The notes under the pieces are model-generated. The model saw nothing but the letters and a program-made list of their open reading frames with translations. It was not told the DNA's origin and did not search any database. Of a stretch of 64,000 nt of DNA, positions 23,417 through 36,500 are shown one piece after another (position 1 is the stretch's first letter; every line of letters begins with the position of its first letter). The stretch lies in NCBI RefSeq assembly GCF_902806685.2, contig NC_048563.1, forward strand, positions 62,001 to 126,000. The letters run 5' to 3'. This stretch comes from Maniola hyperantus. Lineage: Eukaryota > Arthropoda > Insecta > Lepidoptera > Nymphalidae. Made by a program: the position numbers and the translations under genes.

Positions 23417-23535
23417 TATAGTCTGCCACAAGACGGCAATCGCAGTATGAGACGGGGAGACGCCCCGCACTGGATTAGGGCAGGGGCTTTGCGGGTGCGC
23501 GGGGCGTTCCCTCCCCGATTGCCATCTCAACCTGT
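23417..23535. mobile_element. GC-rich MITE copy, degraded
   Basis: Shares the gcaatcg...gacgccccgca and gccatctcaacctgtc portions with the copies at 11467 and 19590. Confidence 0.5.
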
Positions 23536-23539
23536 CAGC

Positions 23540-24500
23540 CCCGGATGGGCCAAGCCGGAGCCCGTGCCCCGGTCGGCAAATTCAAGTTTGCTAGACGCCG
23601 TGGCGAAACAATAGAGTGGGAAGCCGGCCAAAATAACACGAGCCCACGGACCAAGGGGCACTCAAAGGAACATTCATGTTCATTTTACCCAAATTGCGAA
23701 TGCCTAGATTTGATTTCCTCCATTGGCTGATATTGTAAAAAAACTTCGCGCTCTCTTCGCTCGAGTTTTATAAATTTATTGTTGAGTACTTTATCTTCCG
23801 ACATTTTTTTCTAATAAATAATATAAAAAAATCATACTTACTTCACCCGCGGTTATAGTATACGTATAATATACTAGTATAGTAATAGTTACGTATAATA
23901 TGCTAGTACCTACCTACATAATTGCGAGGCAGCGCACTGCAGTGTATCGCACCGCAGACCGCACCGCACCGCACTGCATAGCACCGAGGTAAAAATATGG
24001 TTGGACAGGGGTGGCATTTTTTAGGTCATGCTCCGCCTCAAAATAATTCGAGATCCGGGGCTGCGACCTGCCACGCACTATTTTTGATAAAATGTTATAC
24101 GTCATTAGATTCGTCTTGATAGTTTGAGTGTCACTGGGTACATAAAATTCTTAAAAAATCGAAATGGTGGATTTTATGCACTTTAATGGCTGAAGAAGAT
24201 GCAGTGCAGACCGGCGCAGTTGGGGTTTTTTTGAAAACTTTTTAGTTAACTATAGGTATGAAAAAGTAAAAAAAATATAACTTGTTATCCGCGAGAAATC
24301 AGAAGTTTTTAGTCAAAAATCATAATTCAGATGGATCCAGAACAAGCCAGTAAAAAATACATTTAATTTTCTACCAAATGATATTTTCCAAGCTGATACT
24401 GGCAGCACTTTATATCACAATGGCTGTCAGTTGTCAGTGTCAACTGTCAGCTGTCATAACAAATATTTGACGTATCCACTTTCTATTTACTATTCAAATT
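23540..24500. other. Region upstream of the kinase gene
   Basis: An accgcaccgcac-rich patch lies at 23930-23985. 24420-24470 repeats gtcagttgtcagtgtcaact and variants, just upstream of the gene. Promoter elements are not identifiable. Confidence 0.35.
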
Positions 24501-24538
24501 CGTGATTTTATTATCGCTAAAATATCTGACTCTTGCCA

Positions 24539-24559
24539 ATGAAGCAGCATTGGATGTAA
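24539..24559 (+). promoter_or_regulatory. Upstream ORF (6 codons) abutting the ULK3 start
   Basis: ATG AAG CAG CAT TGG ATG TAA lies directly before the kinase ATG, so the stop and the main start touch (TAAATGATG). It is in the same frame as the main ORF and separated only by TAA. Two consecutive Met codons (24560 and 24563) can start the kinase. If the transcript starts upstream, ribosomes would have to reinitiate or scan past. The transcription start is not known, so function is inferred. Confidence 0.5.
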
Positions 24560-27500
24560 ATGATGTCGTTTCCAAAGATCGAAGGATATGTAGTAACAGA
24601 GAAACTGGGTTCAGGAAGCTATTCGACAGTGTATAAAGCGTATACTAAGGTAAACAAACCCATTTACATTACCCACTACACCTTTAACAAGCTATTTTAT
24701 CTGTATTTTAAATATTAAATCATAGTAAGTAGTAATTCTATGAAGAGCTTATCTCAATTTCTAATTAATACTTGGCAAATCGCATATTCAACTGTACATA
24801 GGGCCGTAGGTGTATTTAGAGTCCTTATAATAAATGTGAGAATAATTGCATTATTTTAGCTGTTAAAATCACTTTAAAACTATGAGCTAAACATATTGTT
24901 GCTCACATGAGTGAGAGAGACTTCTTCTCCTGTGCCCCACAACAGGTTACAACTTTTTTTTAATGCATAGAGCATAATATATAGCATTTGTATCAAAAGA
25001 ATATGTTAGAAAACTCAAAATATCACACTGTTTAGGATTTAAGTGTCTGTAAGTGACGCCAGCATGACTGAGAGCTCTTCAGAGTGACGAAGTCTGGATA
25101 AGACCTCTACTACCAGTACCTGGGTAATTTGTCGATGTACCGTGCGATCACTACTATGAGCTCTTTTTCTTTATGATCTTCAGGTGGGTGCACGAACTAC
25201 AGTAGCAGTGAAATGCATAGACAAGTCCCGCATCAAGCACTCCGGCACCGCCATAGACAACCTGGTGACAGAAATCAGACTGCTGAAGACCCTCACACAC
25301 CCACACATAGTGCACATGAAGGAGTTCACTTGGGATGACAGGTACTATCTATACTTTTACATATACAAGTCAGGTATTGGTTGGTCTGGGGTCGGTATGG
25401 GGATGGGGTCGGTATGGTAATTAAGTAATTTAATTTATTTATTAAGTCGGACAACAATTGATCCATTATGTGTTAGTAACAATAAATACTTAATAACTAT
25501 GTTAATACTTAAACACTAAGGAGTTAGTAACAAAATACTTAATCACTATGTTAGTACTTAATAACTAAAAGGGATTTAGTCCTCTGCACGAGTTTCCCCA
25601 ACAGAGGACTATCCATTTTGCCCGCTATCATGCGCAGGATCCCGTTGCTGCTTCCTCGGACTCTGGACAACAGTGATGCTGTTTTCTTGCGCCAGATGGC
25701 ATCGAAGCCATCTGTCCGCGCCTCAGCAAACATAGCTGATGCACTACAGAACCGAGGTTGCCGCAACAAAATCCTGAACGCATTATTATATTGGACTCGC
25801 AGCGCATTGTAAGCCCTTTGCGTGTACTGAAACCACAAGCTTGCCGAGTATAAGGATGTACAGTATGCTTTGAACAGCGTGACTTTCACAGCATCTGTAC
25901 ATCGGGCAAACCTGCGGGCCACCATATTCGCTCGGACTGACAATGCCCTGCGTTCCCTTTCCATATCATCATCATCTCCAAGGGTCTCGGTTAGCAAGTG
26001 CCCAAGGTATTTGAATTTGTGAACTCTATTGAGAGCTACTCCATGGAGCTTTAAAGGTGGAACATACGTTGGACACTTGGTACCCGCCTTGAAGACCATG
26101 ACTTCAGTCTTCTTGACATTGTATTTCAATCCATGTTCAGCAGCATACGACTCGCATACCGCAAGCATCCTGCGCAGCGCACTGATTGACGGAGCCAGCA
26201 GCACCATGTCGTCGGCATAGCTGAGGTTGTTGACGCAGACACCGTCTACGTAGCAGCCCACCGGCATACTGCTGAGTCCCTCAATCAGTTCGTTTACGTA
26301 CAGGCTGAAAAGCAATGGTGAGCTCAGGCCACCCTGCCGAACGCCACATTCCAGCCTGTACGTATCCGAGAGCTCATTCGCCCACCTAACTCGGTTTTCC
26401 TGACCTAGGTACCAATATTTAAAAAGACAATTAACCTCCGGTGGCAACCCTGTCTTTTTTAACTTAGCCCACAGGTTATCATATGGCACCAGATCAAAAG
26501 CCCGCGACAGGTCCAGGAAACAAGCATATACGGGAGTGTGTCTATCAGTGTAGTACTTGACAGTATGCTTCAAACTCAGGATTGCAGTTTCAGTTGACAG
26601 TTCGGACCGAAATCCGAATTGAGCATCATGTAGCTTAACGTGCTTCTTCAAATATTGGTTAAGCACACTGTCGAGCACTTTCGCTATGGTAGTGGCTAGC
26701 GAAATCGGTCGGTAATTACATTTATCAGACACATCCCCCGTCCTACACTTTACAACAGGTACCACCACAGTTTTCATTAGGTCCGGAGGCAGGTACGAGT
26801 GGCTGAGACACAGATTGAATAACAATGCCAAGACCCGAGGGAGATGACATCCCGCATGCTTCAGGTGCTCGATACTGAGTCCATCGTGACCAGGGGACTT
26901 ACCGCGCTTTGACTGAATGATAATTTGTCGTATATCTTTTGCCAGAATAATGACAGACATTTTAGTTCCGCTAGGCTCAGCATCGAACCCTTGACGCTGC
27001 GGCCCAAGAGGCGACTTCACAGCAAAGTGATTTGCAAACAAATTGGCGATCTCGCTCGGGTTAGAGACACCATCAACGCTTGCTGGAATGCCCGGCCTAG
27101 CATTAAGCTGATTTGTGCATTTCCAAAAATTCTTGAAATCAGCGTTTACATGGTGTGTCGCCAGCATATCCATCTTAATTTGTTCCTGGTGATTTTGGCA
27201 CCACTTAAGTTTTCCTTTAAACATTTTTCTCGATTCAGCCATGTCATTAAAAATAGGACCGCTAACTGGCTTGCCATGGCAACACCAAACATGAAATTTT
27301 AGCTTGGCATTCAAGTAAGCGTCACGCACGTGCCTATTCCAACCCGCCAGTGGTTTTTTCCGGCTAGTCTTTTTTGACATACGGGTCTCACTAGCGGCCT
27401 GTTGCAGCACCTTTACAATGTCTTTGTACAAGTTATCAATTATATATTTATGATCAGCCTTATCACAAAAACAATCGGAGCATTCTAGTAACTCACTCGG

Positions 27501-30500
27501 AAAGTCCAAGCTTTTTAATTGCATGTTACACTTCTTATTATATGCATCTACTTGCTCTAGGGTTCTCTCGCCCCATAGCACTGTACTACGTTCAATAATA
27601 TTTATTGGCAGTCTTTGTCGAATAACATCTAAATTACAACACACCACCAGAGGGTAGTGGTCCGACCAGTAAACGTCATATTTTACATAAATATTAGTGA
27701 CACACTGCCACGCCGCACTACTTACAAGACAGTGGTCTAACCAACGCCTACACCCATGCGCCTCACTAATAAAAGTATAGGTATCTATACTCAACTTGTT
27801 TATGTCCGCACAAAACCAGTCTTGTTCATCCGCAAAGTCAAAAATCTCTTTATAAAAACGCTCACCTGGATGCGCATTGAGGTCCCCAAGAATAAATACC
27901 GATTCAATGCCCGCCTCCTCTACGATAGCACTAATGGAGCTTAGGCAATCGGTGAGTTCTGGTACATTTTCACTACAATCGGTAGGCATATACACGCTGA
28001 TAACCAAAATAGGGCGACCGCACGTTGTAATACGAATCGCCGCTATGCGAGGGTTTGCGCACTGAATTACTGACACACACTGAAACACAGACTTACGCCA
28101 CAATAACGCGACACCACCATAGGGCCTTCCTTTGAGAACACCAGCACTCGTATCCACCGCAGAGGTTCCTGTACTTCCGAAATCCTCATGGATGCTCGCC
28201 AGATATGATAGGTCAAAGGGTAGCAACCACGTCTCCTGAAGAGCAATTATGTCAGCAAAGTTACATAACTGCTGTACACCTTCCACGGAGCGCTTTATAC
28301 TTTTACAATTATATGTTACCATAGTTGCGTTATACATTACAATCAGGAATGCTTCTGTTCTGATTAATATTTTGCTCTCGAGTTTTGTAAGGCATAAAAC
28401 GTCGACAAGTTACCCCGTCAGGCCAGATTTCATCGTTAAGAAAGATGTGCAGCTTGTGTCGTGGTACCATTATTTTATAAGCACTATAGCCCCTCTCAGT
28501 CTTCATTTTAATCTTTTGTATCATTACATTCTCATTAGTTTTAAGAAATATGTACTCCACGATATCTTTTTCTAAAGTATCCCTATGGACGTTAGATACA
28601 AATAACGGAATTTTTAAATCAGCAGGGCTAAACTTGTCACTAAGCTGAACGGCCGCTTTGCCTCTAACACCCTCCTTTCTATTCCGATATCTTTTTCTTT
28701 GTACCTCTACCCATTCCTGATTCGGTTCATCCTGCTTCCATTCACCTTCCGATCTTACTATCTCAGCCATAGTGTTACCCATACCCGAGCTTATTAAGTG
28801 TGCGGTCGCGCTAACACCCGCTAAGGCGCGTGCGTCTGTGTGCATCGGCTGTGTATTGCACTGTTGTGATGAATCATTTTGTACCGTATTGCTAGATACA
28901 GGTTCCACTGCGCCTGCGCGCGATGCACTCTTATCAACTGATCGATGGCAATGAGTGAAAGGGACACTGTTCTCACACTGAGCGCTCAGAGCGCTTACGT
29001 CTTGTATGAGTGACAGAGACCGGTGTTCGTTTGTCTGATCGTGCGCTTGACCATCATTGTCTCGCATTGGAGAACTATCAACAACGGACATATTTGAAAA
29101 ATTTAACATGCCCGAAGGTCCACTATCCAATACGTATGCCCCTCGCCTTTTATTTACATTGTCCACACTTGCCAAAGATTGATTTAAATGATTTTTCAGC
29201 TGATTTAACTCCTGACTAGTTGCATATGTTTCTTTTATATGATTAATCTCAGATTTCATCAAAACGACATCTTTTAGCAAGCTTGTTATGTCGATGTGAT
29301 CGAAGGTTACCGGCGGCAATTTGCTTAAATCTCTTGCTACAAAGATAGGCGTCTCATCCGGCTCTGTATTTTTAAAGGCACAAATAATATCTTCCACATC
29401 TTTGTGCTCTTTTGCTTTACGCCGCGAAATATTTCTCACGGTCGTGTTAATTGATGCAAATAGTAGTTGCTTTGCGACACTAATTTCCGAGTACGAAAAC
29501 GTATCCACACATAACTTCACGATGCTATCTTCATCTAAAATTTGTATTTTGTTTTGTACAAAACAAAGCAATTCATTTAAAATTACGTTACACTGACATT
29601 TAAGAAAATTCACGGAATTCGCCATTTTTGCACCCGAACGCATACACGCTCGCGCGAAGACTGATGACAGTAATTAAGTATTAAGTATATTAAGTATTTA
29701 GTATGGATTAAACATGGCTAATATGCTTTATTTTTTTTTAATTTAAACTTCATGTTGTGTTAATGACAAGTAAGCTCTAACTGAAATTGTATATGTTGCA
29801 GAAACATCTACATAATAATGGAGTACTGCTGCGGGGGAGACCTGTCCAAGTACATCCACCGATACGGCAGAGTGCCAGAGAAACAGGTGAGCGGCTTACA
29901 AGAGTCGCTTAATCGTTACTTAAGATTGAGTTAAACGAGACAGAGCTATATCTCTCACATAAATCCGTCTCGTTTTAACTCAATCTTAAGTAACGATTAG
30001 CGACTCTGAGTGCGGCAGTTAGGACCGGCGCAAATCAGGCAGTGCACTTTTTTACTGCTTTGTTTGTTGTGGGCTCTTCTCAGTCTTGGGCGCGTTTGGA
30101 ACCCTCGTAGCTTTAGTTTTAAGTACGTAATTAACTATCATCACTATACCATCTTATAAATTAACAATTTTGAGTATAAGTAAGAGTAAAATGTTAACTA
30201 TCCATGAAAATCTAAATCTAAACCAAATAATTTATTCAAAGTAGGTAATAAATTACACTTTTTGACTGTCAGTTTATTTATTACGCGAACTTAAAACTAA
30301 AGCTACGAGGGTTCCTAATATTATAAACGCGAAAGTGTGTACGTCTGTCTGTCTTCTAGCTGTTCACGGCTCAACAGTACAACCGATTTTGATGAAATTT
30401 GGTACAGAGTTAGCTTACATCCCGGGGAAGGATATAGGCAGGCATATGACACACTTGATATAACGATCTTTATTGATATGATATGAATCATATTAATAGA

Positions 30501-33500
30501 ATTGATATCTATTATTGAAGTTTGTTAAAAATACCACAATTTCGTTTGTTGCAGTTGCTGTATTTTCTACAGCAGTTGGCGTCAGCATTAAAATTTTTAA
30601 GAGAAAAAGGTATTAGGTATCTAATTATTATTAAATTATTATTATATAATTATTTAAAAAAAAATGTTTATTATGTTAAGTACTAGCTTATGACGGCGAC
30701 TTCGTCCATGACTACACAAACTTCAAACCTCTGTTTTACCCTTTTAAGGATTGAATTGGAAATTCAAAATCCTTTCTTAGCGGATATCTACCTCATAATA
30801 GCTATCTGCATGAAAAATTTTAACCCGATCCGTCCAGTAGGTTGAGCTTGTGCATTGATATATCAGTCAGTCAGTCAGATTTTCCTTTTATACGTTATAT
30901 AGATATACATTTTAAGAAATTAATTAAATATCACTTGTTTAACGGTAAGGCAAAACATCATGAGGAAACCGGCATGCCTGAAAGTTCTCCATAATATTCT
31001 CAAAGGTGTGTGAAGTCTGCCGATCCACATTTGGCCAGCATGGTGGACTATGGCCAAGCTCTTCTCATTCTAAGAGGAGACAACATGTGCTCAGTAGTGC
31101 GCCGGGATGATTATGTGTAACAGTTGGAGACACTAATAATTACACGTATCCTTAAAGCTGTGATAGCCTAGTGGTTAGGATATCCGCTTTCCAATCGGAG
31201 GTCGGGGGTTCGATCCCGGGCACGCACCTCTAACTTTTCGGAGTTATGTGCGTTTTAAGTAATTAAATATTACTTGCTTTAACGGTGAAGTAAAACATCT
31301 TGAGGAACATAATGTTCTCAAAGGTGTGAAGTCTACCAATCCGCACATGGCCAGTGTGGTAGATTATGGCCAAAACCCTTCTCACTCTAAAAGGACACCC
31401 GTGCTCTGTAGTGAGCCGGTGATGGGTTGATCATGATGATGATGATCCTTCCTAAGTACAGAACCCTCGAAATAATTTTAAATACATATCAAAAATTGCG
31501 CAACTGGCAGGAATCGAACCTGCATCTTCTGGGTTCGCGCTCGATGCCTTGACCACTCGGCCACGGTTTCGCTTACTGCCAGTGACGAAATTTTTGATAT
31601 GTGTGTTCACTCAGTACTGAAGCGACTGTTTAATGTGCGGAACCCTATGTGCGCGAGTCCGCCTCGCACTGGTCCGTGTGCTAACATGGCGTCGTGTCGA
31701 CAGGCGTGGTGCACATGGACCTCAAGCCGCACAACCTTCTGCTGCACAAGGGGTCCGAGGGGAAGTACATGCTCAAGGTAGCCGACTTTGGGTGAGACAT
31801 AAAACATTGTTGACTGTACAGTGGCGCCGCTTCTAGAATAGAATAGAATAGAATAATGTTTATTCGAGGTATATAGGTGGTACATGGTGTAGGCAATATC
31901 GTCCTGTACAGCAATGCAACACCTCGAACAGGTAGGCCACTCAGCTTGTGTTGAGACGTCGGGCCCCTCAGACACAAACCTCTAGAGCAAACATCTGAGG
32001 TACCAGACGCCCCAACGCTGATTTTCAGTGACCGCCTTTTAAATATTACCTAAACGTCAGTGGCATAGAATATATAAAGTTGGCGAGTAAATGGATAAAT
32101 AAAATGAAATAAAGTGTTTACAGTTTTTAAATTTAAAGTGTCTGCATCTTTCTCTTTTTAATATTGCTAAAAACCGGCCAAGTCTGTGGCGGGCCACGCG
32201 CAGTGTAGGGTTCCGTAGTCACAACTTAGCCATGATAGTTTTCCTTTAATGAATTAGACAATATTTGACTCATCCGATGTCACGCGATCTGTAGCGGGGC
32301 AGCCATCTTGAATCGATCTGTATAAATACGGGTGTTTGAAGGTTTTTAGGCCAGTCTCGTTCCGACTCGAGACTCGACGACCAATTAAATACTTTTGTGT
32401 TTAGGTTGCTAATTGGATGAAGGGGTTGCGATAGCAATGGTGCCCTAACCAAGTTCAATATTGTAGTTAGGCTATTATAAAGATTAAAACTCTCGATAAG
32501 CCTCTACGCGTTGTGATTTATATTCCCGCGCAAACTTTATATTAGAGGATATTTTAATAACTTATCAAAAATTTAGTTAAACCAGTTAAATTAAACCTGC
32601 ACCTCGATTGCGGGAAACCTGCATCAATCATTATTACAATCTCAATTGTTGTTATTCGCAGAATTTATGGTATTCTTGTTGCAACAATGCATTGTAGCCA
32701 ATAGAGAGCGAGCTTCAATCAATCAGAGGTGATTGCGATCGTGATTCGTGACATTGTAGCTGTCATTCTACCGCAATCGCGCAGCTGCTTTCTGACTTAC
32801 ACGTCAAAGTATAAATGTAAATTTTTTATATTTTCTTTGGAGTAGTATTAGAAATCACTTCATGCAGTGACAGATACTTAGTTGTGGGAGTTCGGCCAAG
32901 TACCACCTGCTTGTGTCCGCCGCAGGTTCGCGCAGCACATGACAGACGAGTCGTCCCGCCACGTGCGCGGCTCGCCGCTGTACATGGCTCCTGAGATGCT
33001 GTTGGGGGAACATGATGCCAGGGTCGACCTGTGGAGTGTGGGTGAGCTTCTTACACTGATTATTATTTATTTTTAGGGTTCCGTACCTCAGTAAGAAAAA
33101 AGGAACCTTCACTTAGTTGTCTGTCTGTCGGTCCGTCCGTCGTGTCTCTCAAGAAAATCTATAGGGTACTTCCCGTTGACTTAGAATCATGAAATTTGAC
33201 ATTCAGTTAGGTAAGTAAAGGCAAAAATCCGAAAACCGTGAATTTGTGGTTAACATCACAATAAAAATTAAAATTTGTTCATGAACAAATGATAAGTTTG
33301 TGGCGGTTACCACAATAGAAACTAGATGGCGCTGTTCAATCGATGACGTAGTCCCGAACAAATGTACCGCCGATAGTAATCGCACTAACGGAGTTTTCTG
33401 CAATCTGGACTATATATAGAAGTTTCAAGACATAACCGTCGGCCCAGCTGGCGCTACCGAGCACAACCAACCGCTCGGTGGGAGATCTCCCCTTTGGTAC

Positions 33501-36500
33501 GGTCGAGCCTGCACACCGCTCCCGTACAAGTTGAACAAGTCAATCCGCACATGGCCAGCGTGGTAGACTATGACCAAAAACCCCTCTCACTCTGAGAGGA
33601 GACCCGTGCTCTGCAGTGAGCCGGCGATGGGTTGATCATGATGATGATGAAACCACAAAATTAGCATAAAATCATTAATATATAGTTGTTTGGTGGCAGG
33701 TGTAATAATGTACGAGTGCCTGTTTGGACGCGCGCCCTACTCCTCCGCCACCTTCAACGAGCTGCTCGACAAGATACAGCGGCGAGCACCCATACAGGTC
33801 CTTACAACATCCTATATATAGTTGTTTGGTGGCAGGTGTAATAATGTACGAGTGCCTGTTCGGACGCGCGCCCTACTCCTCCGCCACCTTCAACGAGCTG
33901 CTCGACAAGATACAGCGGCGAGCACCCATACAGGTCCTTACAACATCCTATATATAGTTGTTTGGTGGCAGGTGTAATAATGTACGAGTGCCTGTTTGGA
34001 CGCGCGCCCTACTCCTCCGCCACCTTCAACGAGCTGCTCGACAAGATACAGCGGCGAGCACCCATACAGGTCCTTACAACATCCTATATATAGTTGTTTG
34101 GTGGCAGGTGTAATAATGTACGAGTGCCTGTTCGGACGCGCGCCCTACTCCTCCGCCACCTTCAACGAGCTGCTCGACAAGATACAGCGGCGAGCACCCA
34201 TACAGGTCCTTACAACATCCTATATATAGTTGTTTGGTGGCAGGTGTAATAATGTACGAGTGCCTGTTCGGACGCGCGCCCTACTCCTCCGCCACCTTCA
34301 ACGAGCTGCTCGACAAGATACAGCGGCGAGCACCCATACAGGTCCTTACAACATCCTATATATAGTTGTTTGGTGGCAGGTGTAATAATGTACGAGTGCC
34401 TGTTTGGACGCGCGCCCTACTCCTCCGCCACCTTCAACGAGCTGCTCGACAAGATACAGCGGCGAGCACCCATACAGGTCCTTACAACATCCTATATATA
34501 GTTGTTTGGTGGCAGGTGTAATAATGTACGAGTGCCTGTTCGGACGCGCGCCCTACTCCTCCGCCACCTTCAACGAGCTGCTCGACAAGATACAGCGGCG
34601 AGCACCCATACAGGTCCTTACAACATCCTATATATAGTTGTTTGGTGGCAGGTGTAATAATGTACGAGTGCCTGTTCGGACGCGCGCCCTACTCCTCCGC
34701 CACCTTCAACGAGCTGCTCGACAAGATACAGCGGCGAGCACCCATACAGGTCCTTACAACATCCTATATATAGTTGTTTGGTGGCAGGTGTAATAATGTA
34801 CGAGTGCCTGTTCGGACGCGCGCCCTACTCCTCCGCCACCTTCAACGAGCTGCTCGACAAGATACAGCGGCGAGCACCCATACAGGTCCTTACAACATCC
34901 TATATATAGTTGTTTGGTGGCAGGTGTAATAATGTACGAGTGCCTGTTCGGACGCGCGCCCTACTCCTCCGCCACCTTCAACGAGCTGCTCGACAAGATA
35001 CAGCGGCGAGCACCCATACAGGTCCTTACAACATCCTATATATAGTTGTTTGGTGGCAGGTGTAATAATGTACGAGTGCCTGTTCGGACGCGCGCCCTAC
35101 TCCTCCGCCACCTTCAACGAGCTGCTCGACAAGATACAGCGGCGAGCACCCATACAGGTCCTTACAACATCCTATATATAGTTGTTTGGTGGCAGGTGTA
35201 ATAATGTACGAGTGCCTGTTTGGACGCGCGCCCTACTCCTCCGCCACCTTCAACGAGCTGCTCGACAAGATACAGCGGCGAGCACCCATACAGGTCCTTA
35301 CAACATCCTATATATAGTTGTTTGGTGGCAGGTGTAATAATGTACGAGTGCCTGTTCGGACGCGCGCCCTACTCCTCCGCCACCTTCAACGAGCTGCTCG
35401 ACAAGATACAGCGGCGAGCACCCATACAGGTCCTTACAACATCCTATATATAGTTGTTTGGTGGCAGGTGTAATAATGTACGAGTGCCTGTTCGGACGCG
35501 CGCCCTACTCCTCCGCCACCTTCAACGAGCTGCTCGACAAGATACAGCGGCGAGCACCCATACAGGTCCTTACAACATCCTATATATAGTTGTTTGGTGG
35601 CAGGTGTAATAATGTACGAGTGCCTGTTTGGACGCGCGCCCTACTCCTCCGCCACCTTCAACGAGCTGCTCGACAAGATACAGCGGCGAGCACCCATACA
35701 GGTCCTTACAACATCCTATATATAGTTGTTTGGTGGCAGGTGTAATAATGTACGAGTGCCTGTTCGGACGCGCGCCCTACTCCTCCGCCACCTTCAACGA
35801 GCTGCTCGACAAGATACAGCGGCGAGCACCCATACAGGTCCTTACAACATCCTATATATAGTTGTTTGGTGGCAGGTGTAATAATGTACGAGTGCCTGTT
35901 TGGACGCGCGCCCTACTCCTCCGCCACCTTCAACGAGCTGCTCGACAAGATACAGCGGCGAGCACCCATACAGGTCCTTACAACATCCTATATATAGTTG
36001 TTTGGTGGCAGGTGTAATAATGTACGAGTGCCTGTTCGGACGCGCGCCCTACTCCTCCGCCACCTTCAACGAGCTGCTCGACAAGATACAGCGGCGAGCA
36101 CCCATACAGGTCCTTACAACATCCTATATATAGTTGTTTGGTGGCAGGTGTAATAATGTACGAGTGCCTGTTCGGACGCGCGCCCTACTCCTCCGCCACC
36201 TTCAACGAGCTGCTCGACAAGATACAGCGGCGAGCACCCATACAGGTCCTTACAACATCCTATATATAGTTGTTTGGTGGCAGGTGTAATAATGTACGAG
36301 TGCCTGTTCGGACGCGCGCCCTACTCCTCCGCCACCTTCAACGAGCTGCTCGACAAGATACAGCGGCGAGCACCCATACAGGTCCTTACAACATCCTATA
36401 TATAGTTGTTTGGTGGCAGGTGTAATAATGTACGAGTGCCTGTTCGGACGCGCGCCCTACTCCTCCGCCACCTTCAACGAGCTGCTCGACAAGATACAGC

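Larger units (their letters stand above)
25428..29669 (-). mobile_element. Full-length two-ORF non-LTR retrotransposon in ULK3 intron 2
   Basis: An approximately 4.2-kb LINE runs antisense to the kinase gene. It is bounded by a putative 11-bp target duplication gtaattaagta at 25417-25427 and 29670-29680. The 5' UTR is very short (under 50 bp). ORF1 and ORF2 are both open and overlap by eight bases (atgtataa, where the ORF1 stop follows the ORF2 start). The 3' UTR of about 120 bp contains two imperfect copies of an approximately 50-bp unit and ends in an A-rich tail. The open frames and apparent duplication suggest a young insertion. I assign it to APE-endonuclease LINEs, perhaps of the CR1/L2/Rex1 group; the clade is uncertain. 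Confidence 0.88.
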
